DNA from: Anthopleura xanthogrammica | Lineage: Eukaryota; Cnidaria; Anthozoa; Actiniaria; Actiniidae | Length of the DNA: 64,000 bases | NCBI GenBank assembly: GCA_964019055.1 | Contig: OZ025206.1 | Span: 6,544,117-6,608,116, forward strand | Direction of reading: 5' to 3' | Part shown: one piece after another, positions 11,946 to 21,720 of the stretch | Numbering within the stretch: position 1 is the stretch's first letter | How the letters are laid out: each line of letters begins with the position of its first letter | The notes under the pieces: model-generated | Databases searched by the model: none | The model's input: only the letters and a program-made list of their open reading frames with translations | What the model was told of the DNA's origin: nothing | Made by a program: the position numbers and the translations under genes

Positions 11946-13865
11946 TCTCTATGGTTCTTCAATAAATGTTCGAAGAATATTCAGCGGTTTTGAGGGGTTT
12001 ATCTGCGCGCGCACATGGATCGACCAAAAGTTAATGAAGCCGGCTTTTCAGTCTGGAGAAAGATGCATAGAGCTTTCAGAGTCAGAAAGCTCGATTCTTA
12101 TTGGCAGTTGTCAGCAAGTAGTCAATTCAAAAACTATAAATTTTGGGGTTTTAATATAGCACATACCCGCGTCTTCCTCTCTCCCTTCCCTTCCCTTCCC
12201 TCTCCTCTCCCCTTAGATACTTCTACTGACCGAGTCAAAAGTATTCCCTCTTTTTTTAGCTTAATAACGGGAAATAACATAGACATTGCTCAGTGCCAGT
12301 TAGTGGCCACTTGCGGCACCCTTTTATACAACTAAAGTGGAGGCATATTTAGATATTAACTTGTCGCGAACTATAATTAGAAAGACAAAACAATTATCAC
12401 TTTCCTTCATATCATAGTTTAAATTTACAGCTCACAGCCCACAATGCCTTTAGGCCTCATTTCAGATTTCAGATCTCCTACTGGCTACGTTTTAAAAAAA
12501 AAATACGTGTGTGATAATTGATTTTACACTGACTTGAATGAGCAATCGAGCTTATCGATCATCGATGGCAATAAGTGCGTACAACCATGTACCGTGTGTA
12601 GATACATACTAACATTCAAATACCTCTTTTTAAAAATACTAGTTATTAGAAAATGAAATGATTTTATAAAGTGTTGTACACACTAAGAATATCAACTAAA
12701 AACGCCAGTAAATAAGTGCTTTTTGATTGCGAAAAAGCTTGCTAGCTCTGAATAAACAAAGTTCAATTAAGAATAAAAACAAGACACTGATTGAGTTTAC
12801 ATTAATCTGCCTAGTGTCTTAGTGCTAATTGACTGACAATCGCTTAGAGAGAAAATGATGATTCAATAATGGATAGAAACATGGTGAAACCATTTATACG
12901 GCTAAAAGCTTTGAAATATGTAGAAAAAACCGTGCCAGTAAGCCCAAAATATTTGTTTCTAAAATCAGTTTGAGGAAACCAGATGTGTTAACACTGAAGT
13001 GGCTTCTAATTGTATTCGAACAGTTCGATCCTCCAATCAAAACGCATAGTGAATGTAACGATAAAGTAACATAACGCGTCTGTAGAAAAGATCAATTAAG
13101 AATATCCCATAATTCTTAATGTCAAAAAAATTGTATTTTTTAAAGTTCCTTTTTTTGAATATATCTTTAACTGGCAACGCAATCGTTTTTTGTTTTTTTT
13201 ACCCTCGGCTTTAAGATATCTGGATTATTTTTACTTGGAAGTGACGGCTTAATGACAGTCTTGTTAGCATTTGACCACAACACTAAATACCTTGTACAAA
13301 CAGATCGTATAAATAGCCAGGGGCATTCGAATAGTCGTGTTTTATCATACAAAACCAATCCCTATAGTCCTAGCTGACCTCTTAAACGTTTCTACAGACT
13401 AAATGAATGTCTGAGTTCGCCACTACTGATCACTTATAACTTTATACGAGTCTTGGAAACTGTTAGTTTTTATCAGCCGAACAGCCAGGAATTTTTGAGA
13501 TCGAATCCTTGATTTCAGAATCAAATAACTGAAATTTTCAATTTCTAGCCTGGCGAATTCTGCTGGAAAATGAGCTCTATGGTATTTAGAATTGAACATC
13601 TCTGATGGTTTGAGGGTATATGAACTCCCTGACCTAGGTAGTCTCGTTAAACTCAGATCTTGTCATGGTTTATTCAAAACGTTATCATCTACCAGGCCAA
13701 CAGTTACTACGAGAATAACTTCTGATAAGTGCTATAAAATTAATCTTTCTCTATCATCTATTCATGTAGTTTTTGTGTGGCATTTTAATCGTTTTTAATT
13801 TGATAAACTGTGATCGGATAAGCAGGAATGATCCAAAATATTTGTACTTACAATGAACCTCTTAC

Positions 13866-14139
13866 CTTGTGATTGTACATGTTTATTGTCATTCGTTCTT
13901 GAAATGTTCATCCAGGGGAAAACTTTGCTCTGGTCTTCTTCTTCTCGTGTGCGATTTCCTTCGTCTGATTCCGGCGCTGTTTCACTAGACTTTTTATCTT
14001 TCTTTGCTCGTGGCTCCAACTTTCCAACCGTATTTGCTTTTCTCTGAGGTTTTATCCCAGAGATCTTTCGTTTTTTCTTACAAATTTGGCATGTTATTTC
14101 TTCTGTCTTCGAGCTGCTTTCTTCGTTGACAGCGTCCAT
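13866..14139 (-). CDS. Orphan Hox-type first exon with FPWM hexapeptide
   Basis: An ATG at 14139 opens 91 codons ending at a strong donor CAAG|GTAAGA, phase 1, the same phase as every other Hox intron here. A second strong donor, CATT|GTAAGT, follows 14 bases later (phase 0, exon end 13852). The peptide is acidic/basic and low in hydrophobics. It has a Cys-x-x-Cys pair at residues 17-20, a Lys/Arg-rich stretch to about residue 55, then VFPWMN at 73-78, a hexapeptide of the type that binds PBC factors. No homeobox follows on the minus strand until gene A, 10.8 kb away, whose acceptor is also phase 1. It could be an alternative or additional 5' exon of gene A, or the remnant of a Hox gene that lost its homeobox. 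The intact frame, motif and donors argue for a working exon. Cys-x-x-Cys alone is not enough to call a zinc finger. Confidence 0.7.
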
Positions 14140-14179
14140 TTATACTTGTGGAAGCAAGTCGTAACCCCAAATCAAGCTC

Positions 14180-14345
14180 GGATCGACCCGTAAAGTAGAT
14201 ATCGGAGATATGGCTGATTAAGATGGATTGCTCAGTTGTTTCGCCCACCCGTGTTTTAGACTGTCGCCACGTGATTAGCGCTTGGCCTGCCGAGGTCGTC
14301 AATTGGTTTGAGCTGTGACGTCATATGAACGACTTGACATTAGAC
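14180..14345 (-). promoter_or_regulatory. Candidate promoter upstream of the FPWM exon
   Basis: Immediately upstream of the FPWM exon on its strand, the DNA is richer in G and C than the surroundings. It contains a CRE-like TGACGTCA (about 14316-14323), an ACCAATTG segment (near 14300) and the E-box CACGTG (about 14269). These classes of site also occur upstream of the other Hox genes here. Promoter role is inferred. Confidence 0.35.
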
Positions 14346-15002
14346 AAAGAGTAAACTCAGGTAAACCTGGAGTAAACTTGAGTTATAGAGCTGTTAATGT
14401 GACGTAAATCGAATGAAAAAACGACTTCCGGGTCCAAAACGAGAACCAAGATTTTTCTAACTTTTTCTTCATGACAAGATTTTTTATCTTAAGTTCAAAT
14501 TGTTTCAGGTGGAGGTTAAATCATTGAAAATATTTTTCGCTTTAATTTATTTTAACATTTTTTGTGTGCAGTTGGACCCGGAAATACGTCACACCTGCGC
14601 ATGCGTATCATGGCTCTTTCTCCTCCTCTGAGCAGCTACGTAGACTTCAGCATTGATAAATATTGCATTTTTGTGCAGCAAATTTTAATCTTAAAAAGTT
14701 AAATAATTATTTATACAGTTGGTATCGAAAATTAAATTAATTGTCTAAAGTGCGTCTACTGGTTCTCACTGTACTCCAGATCCAAACTTCTGTTCTTCGA
14801 CTTCGTGGATCGTCAACCTTCTAGGATTTGAATGTAGTGCGCAACGCTGAGATAAAGATCTGCAGCTGTGATTTTTTAATTAATATTAACAAATTAGTTT
14901 TGGAACTTTCAAAGTGTTATTTTATTTTTTTATTTTTTTGTATATAATTTTTAGAAATTCGACAAAACTTTGGATCGGTTTGTCTGGTTTTTGATATCAT
15001 GT

Positions 15003-15444
15003 TTCTTCTTCTTCTTCTTCTTCTACTTCTACTTCTACTTCTACTTCTACTTCTACTTCTACTTCTACTTCTACTTCTACTTCTACTTCTACTTCTACTT
15101 CTACTTCTACTTCTACTTCTACTTCTACTTCTACTTCTACTTCTACTTCTACTTCTACTTCTACTTCTACTTCTACTTCTACTTCTACTTCTACTTCTAC
15201 TTCTACTTCTACTTCTACTTCTACTTCTACTTCTACTTCTACTTCTACTTCTACTTCTACTTCTACTTCTACTTCTACTTCTACTTCTACTTCTACTTCT
15301 ACTTCTACTTCTACTTCTACTTCTACTTCTACTTCTACTTCTACTTCTACTTCTACTTCTACTTCTACTTCTACTTCTACTTCTACTTCTACTTCTACTT
15401 CTACTTCTACTTCTACTTCTACTTCTACTTCTACTTCTACTTCT
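15003..15444. repeat. Pure (ACTTCT)70 hexanucleotide array with TTC leader
   Basis: From 15025 to 15444 there are 420 bases made of ACTTCT with no visible interruption, about 70 copies. A short run of TTC triplets (15003-15024) precedes it. Because the unit is six bases, frames stay open (Tyr-Phe or Leu on plus, Arg-Ser on minus). These are not genes: the composition is explained by the repeat alone. Confidence 0.97.
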
Positions 15445-16062
15445 TAATTCTTTTTTTAGTCTCGCTTCTTTATTTCTATAATTCACTAAGCAGGTAGAGT
15501 GTTTATCGTACTTGATCACTTCCTTGACATAAAACGCCCTTTTACAAAATTAACTAATAAATTAAATAACCTTTCTCTTCAATAAAAGATAGCTTCCTGT
15601 TTATAGAACACAGAATTAAATTCTATTCTGTCGGTGTAGTCAAAGAAATAACAAATATTGCCTTTGAAATTGTTTTGATTTTCTGCTGATCGATAGCTGA
15701 CTGATGATAACACTATTGTGAAGAAGACCTTCTACTATACCGAGCTGTAGTCTGATAATGAAACCTAACGCGTATGGCAATTATTTGTCGGTTGATGTCG
15801 ATTGAAGTCATGGTTTTGGGAAAAGTGCAACCTGGTGTTGTTTGCATGAAGATGGTGTTTTCTCAAAACACTTTAAAATAAATCAAATGGTGATAAAATC
15901 TAAGTAGTCGCTAGCTACAGCACCTGGGGAACTGAGATAATGATACTTGAACGACTGATGGATATCTTGGATGACGAGTGAGAAAATTGACTGATAAAGG
16001 GCTTGGGTTATGCCGAGAAATGAAAAACGTAACGAAATATAAGTGTAGCAGAAGTCTGTAGC

Positions 16063-16145
16063 AGAAGAAGAAGAAGAAGAAGAAGAAGAAGAAGAAGATT
16101 AAAGTATATAGTAGTAGTAATAGTAGTATTAGTAGTAGTAGTAGC

Positions 16146-16219
<74 letters not shown>

Positions 16220-16247
16220 GAGTAGTAGTAGTAGTAGTAGTAGTAGT

Positions 16248-16319
<72 letters not shown>

Positions 16320-16357
16320 AAAACAGAAGAAGAAGAAGAAGAAGAAGAAGAAGAATT
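16063..16357. repeat. Compound (AGA)n-(GTA)n-(AGA)n trinucleotide array
   Basis: An AGA tract (16063-16098), then a long AGT/GTA tract with a few variant units (16109-16319), then a second AGA tract (16325-16357). The array lies about 0.6 kb from the ACTTCT array, whose complement AGAAGT combines the same two trinucleotides, AGA and AGT. The two arrays may share an origin. Confidence 0.95.
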
Positions 16358-18796
16358 TGAGGAAACATATTGGCGACACTAAAATTGTTTTAAATTTTTT
16401 ATTATAACTTTATTACATCTACTGAACAAGAATAAAACCAAATCATACTATATCCTTTATTAACTTGTTATTAAGATGAACGTTTGATAAAGACCATTAT
16501 CATCTGTACCTCATCATCTGTACCTCAGAGTATCTGATTGACACGTCGGGTTTGTCAGGACACATCAACCGAGAAAAAATCCCAAACTGAGCCCCCTAAA
16601 CAGCCAACACACTACAAGGCCTTCGCGCAAGGTGACAATACTCCTCAAAGCCGCCTACACTAAACTAAACAGGATAGCATCTTTGTTTTTAGTCTCCGAT
16701 CAGTCCAAGGGTTGAAGCAAATAAGTTTATTTGTTCAAAAGATATAATATGGCATGTTTGATTGACTATATGTAGCTAGCAACACAGCAAGCCAGACAGT
16801 CATTTGTTCTTCGTCTCCGTCCTGTCCGTCCAAGGCGCCGTCAGGTCTTGTAGTGAATAGGCATCCCATCTTAGAGCGTTGTCGTTACTTTTACGTGAAA
16901 AATATAACGCCTTTATGTTAGCTAAATAAGACGACACTAGAAGCAAACATTACAATAGAATACAATATACCGCAATAAAGTTGGGTTTTAACTCATATTC
17001 TGGGTTAATAATATACAATCGTTACTGAATAATGAATGTAACGGTTGTTGCTCATGTGCTGCTGCTGTTGGTAGCGTTGTGGTTGCTGGTGTTGTTTTTG
17101 CTGTTGTTGCTGCTGTTTACGTTGTTCCATGAATACTAGGGATACCAAATACTCGAGTGATTGCGATTATGAAGAGCCATTTATATTGTTATCGTACCCT
17201 ATTCTTTTTACAGTATTCATTAAGACAACCTTAACTGACTTAGGAGCAGAAATATTGTACATGCATACCTGCCAACATCTAATTTCATAAAGGACTTGAG
17301 CCACATTAACCTAACTCGTTCAGAAAATAAAATTAAAAAATGACAGAGGATCTCCACAAAACAACGATCTCTAAACTTATTAATGTAATTAATCTCTAAA
17401 ACGTACACTCATTAATATTTGTTCTAATATATAAGCGTTCAGCTGTCTGTCTACAGCCTTTAACGATTGATAAAAAAGGGGAAAATACAATATAAATAGA
17501 ATGATTGTTAGACCAAGCATGATTAGCAATGTTTGATCCTTTTGCATAAATCTTTAAACTCTTCTGACCTTGCGCTATGATCAGGACGCGGCTAGAAATG
17601 AAGTAGGGCGATCTTAGCTTCCCACCTCAATCCTCTCAATGCCTTTAATTTCTCAAAAGGAGTTTTGTTGATTAAAAAAAGGTGCTCCTATTCAAGGATT
17701 TTTCCAAAACTAAATCGCGATTGGGAAGCTGGGGAGGGGGATTTTGTAACCTCTTTGCTGAAGTTTTTGGTTTCAAATTCAGTCAAACATACAAATTTTA
17801 TGGAACCCTGAAACAATTTTTGGGCTGATTAAAGAAGGTTCTAGCTGCTGCAGTGAGAATTGTAGCCAAACGAAGCCACCTTTAGCTACACGTCGGCTTA
17901 TTGCACTGCCATCCACCTGCAGAAACTATTTAAACATAAGATCATTATCTCCATATCATATCGATTGCAATGACACATCTGAAACCTTGATTCAAATATA
18001 TACAGATCGATAACAAGTGTATTGACTAGAGACCTTCAGGCTTATGGCGGATCATCCACATGATTAAGATTAGCTGTCGGCTTATGTCCATTGTTTGTAG
18101 AATCCACCAATCATTCCCTGGCTATAACATATCTAGATTTCCTGATTTCTCTTAGTAAAATAAAGGTATAACATTCGGGTACTGAAGCATTTATTTCCAA
18201 AAAAAAAACCTTTAATAAATATTGTCTACTGCAAAATATGGTCAAAATTTCAGCTCGAGTCTAAGCAGCCGCGGTAAAATGAACTATTTTATACTCATCA
18301 AGAAGTCTAATCATCTCCGTTTTTTTTCTCCATAAGCAATGCCCGGAAAAGTCCGTCGTTTGGGCATCAAGCTGAACAACTTATCTGTAATTAATTTTAG
18401 CGGTTATATGAATTGGTGTGACAGAGAGTTTTATCCGTAACCTGGCTAAATTACACCAATATATTCTACCTTTCGTAGCCGCAATACATGGTATTTCAGT
18501 TTTCATGAATACAGAATACCCTTCTTTACGTTTGCAATCAATTTATAATTGGAGACTTTTCAATACGGCTAAGCACTATTCTGCTTTGCACTATTCTGCT
18601 TTGCACTATTCTGTATTTGATAAGAGGGATTCAAAGGCTAGGACGAGCTGAACAAAGAATAAGTTATGTAGCTAGAAACATGCAAAGGCAGAACTAGTTT
18701 GCTCAGAAATTAAACAGTTTTTTCCTCTCAAAAATCAAATGCTAAGTTTCAACTCTTTATATACGGCGCTGAAAGCATTGAAATCACGTTGAGCCT

Positions 18797-18927
18797 GTGG
18801 CCCGGTAGTCTCCTTTGCAGCCGTTTTTAGTGTCGGTCTCGATTTCGAATCCCTCCCCACTAGTGGGGAGGGATTCGAAATCGAGACCGACACTAAAAAC
18901 GGCTGCAAAGGAGACTAGTGGCCCGGT
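18797..18927. mobile_element. Perfect palindromic foldback element with 10-bp flanking direct repeats
   Basis: Positions 18806-18917 form a perfect inverted repeat of two 56-base arms meeting at CCCCACTAGTGGGG with no spacer. The direct repeat GTGGCCCGGT occurs on both sides (18797-18806 and 18918-18927), overlapping the palindrome edge by one base. This is consistent with a target-site duplication of 9-10 bp, as seen with Mutator-like elements. There is no coding capacity. The perfection of the arms implies a recent insertion or gene conversion between arms. Confidence 0.8.
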
Positions 18928-19289
18928 TCAGGAGTCGAGACTATAAAATCACTTCTTGTGTTCGAAGGCCGATATTAAACCGCTAAAGTTTTTGTAAGGC
19001 CGCCTAGGTCAGCCTCAGCTAAAACACGCCAAAATTCCCACGAGCTAGTGTAGTTTTAGATTAGTAGTCAAAACATTTTTAATTTAATTTTTTGTTTTCA
19101 ATTTTGGATCAAAAGTTTAGCCATTTTAGAGGCTTGAAGAGAAAGATTGCGGTTTCAGCTGTCACCTTGGTAACGAGCAACCACGTGCCACCTGACCAAA
19201 ACAAGACATCAATGTTAATAACACACTTCACTTCACCAATTCACTTGTTATTGTCAACAAAGCGGTTTTCTTGAGTCTTTTTATTAACT

Positions 19290-19500
19290 GGACGCGTCGT
19301 ATCAGGATATGATTTCTTTAGAGTGCTTCGCTTGGAAGAGAGGTGTGAAATCATCACGACGCCATCCCTTAATTAACACATTAATGGGCTCCGTAATCGT
19401 CCGGGACACAGGCGCCAGCAATGTATGGAGGTCAGATTTCGGTGACGTTGTACTGCGGTTAATTAGTCGATATGAAATTAATAAGTCGATCGCGTAATAA
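19290..19500 (+). promoter_or_regulatory. Homeodomain-site-rich block upstream of gene B
   Basis: About 300 to 90 bases before the gene B ATG lies a block with many TAAT-type sites: TTAATTAA (19369), CATTAATGG (19379), GTAATCG (19393), GTTAATTAG (19458) and ATTAATAAGTCGATCGCG (19477). The CATTAAT core is also at both ends of the upstream blocks of genes C and D. An inverted CCAAT (ATTGG, 19541) follows 47 bases before the ATG. Auto- or cross-regulation by Hox/Cdx-type proteins is an inference. Confidence 0.45.
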
Positions 19501-19587
19501 CCATGTTAATTGTAACTCTGTGGGGAAAGTGAAGCCCCTCATTGGCCACTAAGCAGTTCTAGCACAAACACGAGTGCATTGAAGAAC

Positions 19588-20546
19588 ATGGATTATTTTT
19601 TTCATCCTTCCAACTCTCTTGGCTCTCAAGGGTTCTATGGATCAGCGCCTATCGTTTATAGTTATGGAATGCGGCCATGCTATCCTTCGCCTTTCCATAC
19701 TTTGAGTAGTGCTTCAGTGAGTGAAAGGTCACCCTCAGCTAACCTGCTACCACGGGAAAATATTCTAAACTCATCCAAGCAAGGAATGGATCCAACATAC
19801 GCTCTAGAGGAAAACAATTCGAAACACTCGAAGAGTACAGAAATAAAAAATCCAAGAGAAAATACTCTATCAAGGGAAGTCAGAGATAAAGATGAAGAAC
19901 AACTTTCAGACGAAGAAGGCGAAGGTAAAAAGTAGTATATCTAAAATTATCACAGTTTTAAAAGATTATATTGTTCGTTCATGATAAGTGCAGGATTTAA
20001 GATAACATAAGTGGGAAGATTTGAAACAATCTTAGTCTCGAAATGGCTCATTTTTCTCCCCATTTGGGATAATTTTAGGAATACGTAGATATCCGCTACG
20101 CCCTGAAGGAAAACTTCATTTATTGCAATGGTTCACAAGAATTGTTGAACTCTAAGGTTAATAGAAGTTTTTTGTCAGTCGTACTTGATACTGTAAACAA
20201 AAAATTGGTTAGTAAAGTTTGTTGACTTGTTCATATTAATTGATATTGACGTTTTTTCTTCGCTCTAGACTCAAAAGACGACGAAAATGCTCCTTGGCAT
20301 CATAGACAACCATTCAAACACAGAAAAAGAATGGCGTACAATCGCGAACAACTTCTAGAACTCGAGAAAGAATTTCACTTCACTCGCTATTTAACCAAAG
20401 AGCGACGTTCCGAAATGGCTTCCATGTTGGAACTAACAGAACGACAAGTCAAAATCTGGTTCCAAAATCGTAGAATGAAATGGAAAAAAGACAACAAACC
20501 AGTGATTCCTACAAGCCGGGGAATGCGAAGAGGCTGTACAAGATAG
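19588..20546 (+). CDS. Hox gene B: homeodomain protein with central/posterior features
   Basis: Exon 1 is 19588-19924 and exon 2 is 20269-20546, giving 204 residues. The donor GAAG|GTAAAA leaves one base and the acceptor CGCTCTAG|AC restores Asp113. Exon 1 encodes a Ser/Pro/Tyr-rich N-terminus and an acidic end ([11 protein letters not shown]); it has no Trp and no YPWM. A single Trp occurs at residue 122 ([10 protein letters not shown]), seven residues before the homeodomain at about 129-188. That position resembles the cofactor-binding Trp of posterior Hox proteins. The homeodomain begins KHRKRMAYN, has [12 protein letters not shown] in helix 2 and ends [18 protein letters not shown] and the lone Trp recall posterior genes, while RYLT and KWKKDNK recall Hox4/5. 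The protein ends only 16 residues after the homeodomain. In cnidarians it might be a HoxE/Anthox1a-type or other non-anterior gene; orthology is unresolved. I use the ATG at 19588. Confidence 0.92.
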
Positions 20547-21720
20547 GCCAGTTATATATTATGTATATGCATATAAAGCGAACTTTACAACATGATTATA
20601 CCCTGACATTCTAATAGTTTTAGGCGACTTAGTGAGTGTTAAAGCACGCTGTTTCTCTGACAGGCAAATGCAAAAAAATCGGGTTAAAACAGAGAACGAA
20701 AAATCGATTCAGTTTGAAGCTTTGGAACTGAGAATTTTGCATTTTTTGTCCATTAATGACAAGAATATTCTAGAATAATTGCCTTCTTGGTAAAGAGAAT
20801 TTAAAGTACAGAGTTGAAGACGTGCTTTTGACAACACCAGCGTCGATAGTCTTTAGTAGCTTTAAGAAGGAAGCATAGTAGCCTTCGTGTCTAAGATACA
20901 GGGCCTGTGGGCTGAATAACGAATTAGGTGCGAAGACACAATGTACAAACAAGCAGAAAATGGTGTTACATTTGACGCTGATTGTCAGTCAAATTCACGA
21001 TTTGATCCTCAAGGCTATAGCTATTACATCTACACTAGAAAAAAATCAGTTAACGAGGCAACTGGAGGAGACACGTTCTCGACTTCAATAACTTCGGCCA
21101 TTTTCTGTCTGCTTGCTAAATGAAGCACTCAAAAATCCCTGAAAAATTCGCAGAAAATTCACTCTCAATACACTCAGAATAATCAATATTGAAGCAAAAA
21201 TCTCTATCTGTTATTTAAAACATATATTTTATAAAGAAATATCTATATATATTCAGAGTTTTTAATATCTTTTTTGTCATGCAAGGATAATCGAAGATGA
21301 TGTTAACTAATCTACATTTGAAAGGCAATTGTTTTATTCTATGTTTTATTGCTTTTTCAAAATTATTATTTTGTTTAAACTCTTTCTGTAACAAAACTAT
21401 TCATTAATATGACATTATCCTAGGATGTAATTTCTTTTACCAATTCTATTTTATTTGTGAAGAATTTGTTTGAAACAAATTGACATGAGGTACCGGCGCT
21501 GATCCAGAAAAGTTCCCGCAAAAAACGGTCTTATTTTCATAATTTACCCAGCTTCTTTTTCAAAATCTGTATACATATTCTTCAGTCCATGGCCAAAGTT
21601 ATACTTTCTAGTTTTTTGATGTTCGGGGAATGTATAGATTCTGGATCTGCGTCGGTAACAAAGGAATTGTATATGCTATATAATGGTATGTGAAATAAAT
21701 GTCATGAAGCACTCTGCAAA
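20547..21720 (+). other. Likely 3' untranslated region of gene B
   Basis: After the stop, the AT-rich sequence has no Hox-like frame. An AATAAA polyadenylation signal at 21694-21699 is a plausible 3' end. Short open frames (for example near 20941-21123) look accidental. Confidence 0.4.

Larger units (their letters stand above)
5446..13851. other. Intergenic region (or long intron) between gene A and the FPWM exon
   Basis: No homeobox is visible in about 8.4 kb: I looked for the reverse complement of the WFQNRR codons and found none. The region contains the 7854-8300 TIR element, a SINE-like tail at 8298-8400, an interspersed repeat at 7090-7210, a poly-G tract at 10450-10500, a decayed MITE at 11836-11945 and a small pyrimidine-rich tract near 12180. 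If the FPWM exon belongs to gene A, this whole region is an intron. Confidence 0.5.
14346..19587. other. Divergent intergenic region between FPWM exon and gene B
   Basis: No gene is recognised. The region holds an NRF1-like CTGCGCATGCG near 14595, two large simple-repeat arrays (15003-15444 and 16063-16357), short CTG-rich interruptions near 17055-17115, a perfect palindromic insertion at 18797-18927 and a homeodomain-site-rich block just upstream of gene B (19290-19500). A 15-mer containing GCACTATTCTGC is present three times near 18570-18610. Confidence 0.5.

Noticed and set aside
14175..14215. Possible miR-100/miR-10 sequence (GACCCGTAAAGTAGAT), since miR-10 lies in bilaterian Hox clusters
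   Set aside because: The mature-like sequence is not preserved (extra bases break the seed region context) and I see no hairpin partner.
14917..15519. Long open frames (Arg-Ser, Tyr-Phe and poly-Leu proteins) over 14.9-15.5 kb
   Set aside because: They are read through the ACTTCT array in different frames; the repeat alone explains them.
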